A stretch of 50,315 nt of DNA, taken from the NCBI GenBank assembly GCA_025965155.1, contig JAOPXN010000102.1:1-50315 (forward strand), read 5' to 3'. This stretch comes from Propionibacteriaceae bacterium. GTDB taxonomy: Bacteria > Actinomycetota > Actinomycetes > Propionibacteriales > Propionibacteriaceae. Positions 49,844 to 50,315 of this stretch are shown here, in pieces. Below the pieces are notes generated by a model, which saw only the letters and a program-made list of their open reading frames with translations, made no database searches and was not told the origin of the DNA. The position numbers and the translations under genes are program-made. Each line of letters begins with the position of its first letter. The stretch's first letter is position 1.

Positions 49844-50315
49844 ATGGACTCGGTCGGGGGAACATCGGGCGGCGTGGATGCGACGCCGGTGGACCATGCG
49901 TTGGACCAGCTGCGGGTGGCGATGGGCCATCTGGTGAAGGCGGTGGAGGATGGTGGGCTGGACCACTACGACATCCCGGGGTTGTTGGGGTTTGTGGTGG
50001 AGTTCGAACGGGTCCGTAACGGTGCGGCGTTGGTGGATCATCGGGTGGTGGCCGACTGTGACCGGCGGCAGCTGGCCGTCGGGCTGAACGCCCGCTCGAC
50101 CCGGGCGTTGCTGGCGGACCTGCTGCGGATCTCCGACGGCGAGGCTGGCCGCAGGGTCCGGGCCGCCGAGGCGGTCGGGGACCGGTCCACCCTGCAGGGC
50201 CTGCCTTTGGGGCCGCGGTATCCGGTGCTGGCGGCGGCGCAGCGGGCCGGGACGGTGAACCCGGAACAGGTCGCGGTGCTGGAACGGGCGTTGGAGCAGG
50301 TCGACCGGCCCGGCT
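49844..50315 (+). CDS. DUF222 (13E12 repeat) protein, 3' end outside window; HNH endonuclease expected
   Basis: Open to the window edge (157 residues seen). My translation runs MDSVGGTSGGVDATPVDHAL and later HRVVADCDRRQLAVGLNARS, ALLADLLRISDGEAGRRVRA and GLPLGPRYPVLAAAQRAG, typical of the DUF222 domain of 13E12 repeat proteins. Full members are about 400-500 residues and usually end in an HNH nuclease domain, which is not visible here. They occur in many near-identical copies in actinomycetes and several in M. tuberculosis are LexA-controlled, consistent with the perfect LexA box upstream. Whether it is mobile is unknown. Confidence 0.9.
   Translation, partial: MDSVGGTSGGVDATPVDHALDQLRVAMGHLVKAVEDGGLDHYDIPGLLGFVVEFERVRNGAALVDHRVVADCDRRQLAVGLNARSTRALLADLLRISDGEAGRRVRAAEAVGDRSTLQGLPLGPRYPVLAAAQRAGTVNPEQVAVLERALEQVDRPG

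Overview
The window is dense, high-GC, fully chromosomal-looking actinobacterial DNA. No stretch longer than about 300 bases lacks a gene, and I saw no rRNA, tRNA, CRISPR array, prophage or insertion sequence. Gene order follows the Mycobacterium tuberculosis Rv3275c-Rv3308 neighbourhood (purE, purK, GtrA, PH-domain protein, birA, accD5, accE5, maf, accA3, lat, pcd, lpdA, deoD, pmmB). The DUF222/13E12 gene and the gene mix suggest a non-mycobacterial soil actinomycete, perhaps Propionibacteriales (Microlunatus/Nocardioides-like). That placement is a guess.

Region 1 (3-9832, + strand) is a tightly coupled sugar operon: GT4 glycosyltransferase, UDP-glucuronate-decarboxylase-like epimerase, carbamoyltransferase, a GT2/membrane/GmhB-phosphatase fusion, two GT9 heptosyltransferase-like enzymes, GmhA isomerase and an HldE-like kinase/nucleotidylyltransferase. 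Together they encode all steps from sedoheptulose-7-P to NDP-heptose plus transferases. This is an LPS-type pathway in an organism that should have no LPS, and it is the best candidate here for an undescribed system.

Region 2 (9820-24120, - strand) is catabolic: F420/NADP-type reductase, uridine-kinase-like protein, a split ALDH16-like pair, deoC, then a four-gene overlapping operon lat-pcd-E1(alpha/beta fused)-gcdH that reads as lysine to crotonyl-CoA, then pmmB, purine nucleoside phosphorylase and a gamma-glutamylcyclotransferase-fold protein. A 68-bp hairpin repeat occurs twice here: inside the E1 coding start, and across the ribosome-binding site and start codon of the phosphorylase.

Region 3 (24161-35961) holds lpdA, a sirtuin, a glycine-rich membrane protein, accA3, the 5-oxoprolinase genes pxpA-B-C, a DinB protein, and a MerR regulator divergent from an acyl-CoA dehydrogenase/carboxyltransferase pair (Liu-like).

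Region 4 (35984-50315) holds the decaprenylphosphoryl-arabinose genes ubiA-dprE1-dprE2, a lipoprotein, an Nramp transporter, maf, a DUF885 protein with a 27-bp tandem repeat in its start, accE5-accD5, birA, a PH-domain protein, an enoyl-CoA hydratase, GtrA, purK-purE, and the start of a DUF222 gene with a perfect LexA box. AccA3, AccD5, AccE5 and BirA together supply a biotinylated acyl-CoA carboxylase. Many first-in-operon genes have a TAnnnT hexamer 6-8 bases before the start codon and no Shine-Dalgarno, as expected for leaderless transcripts.
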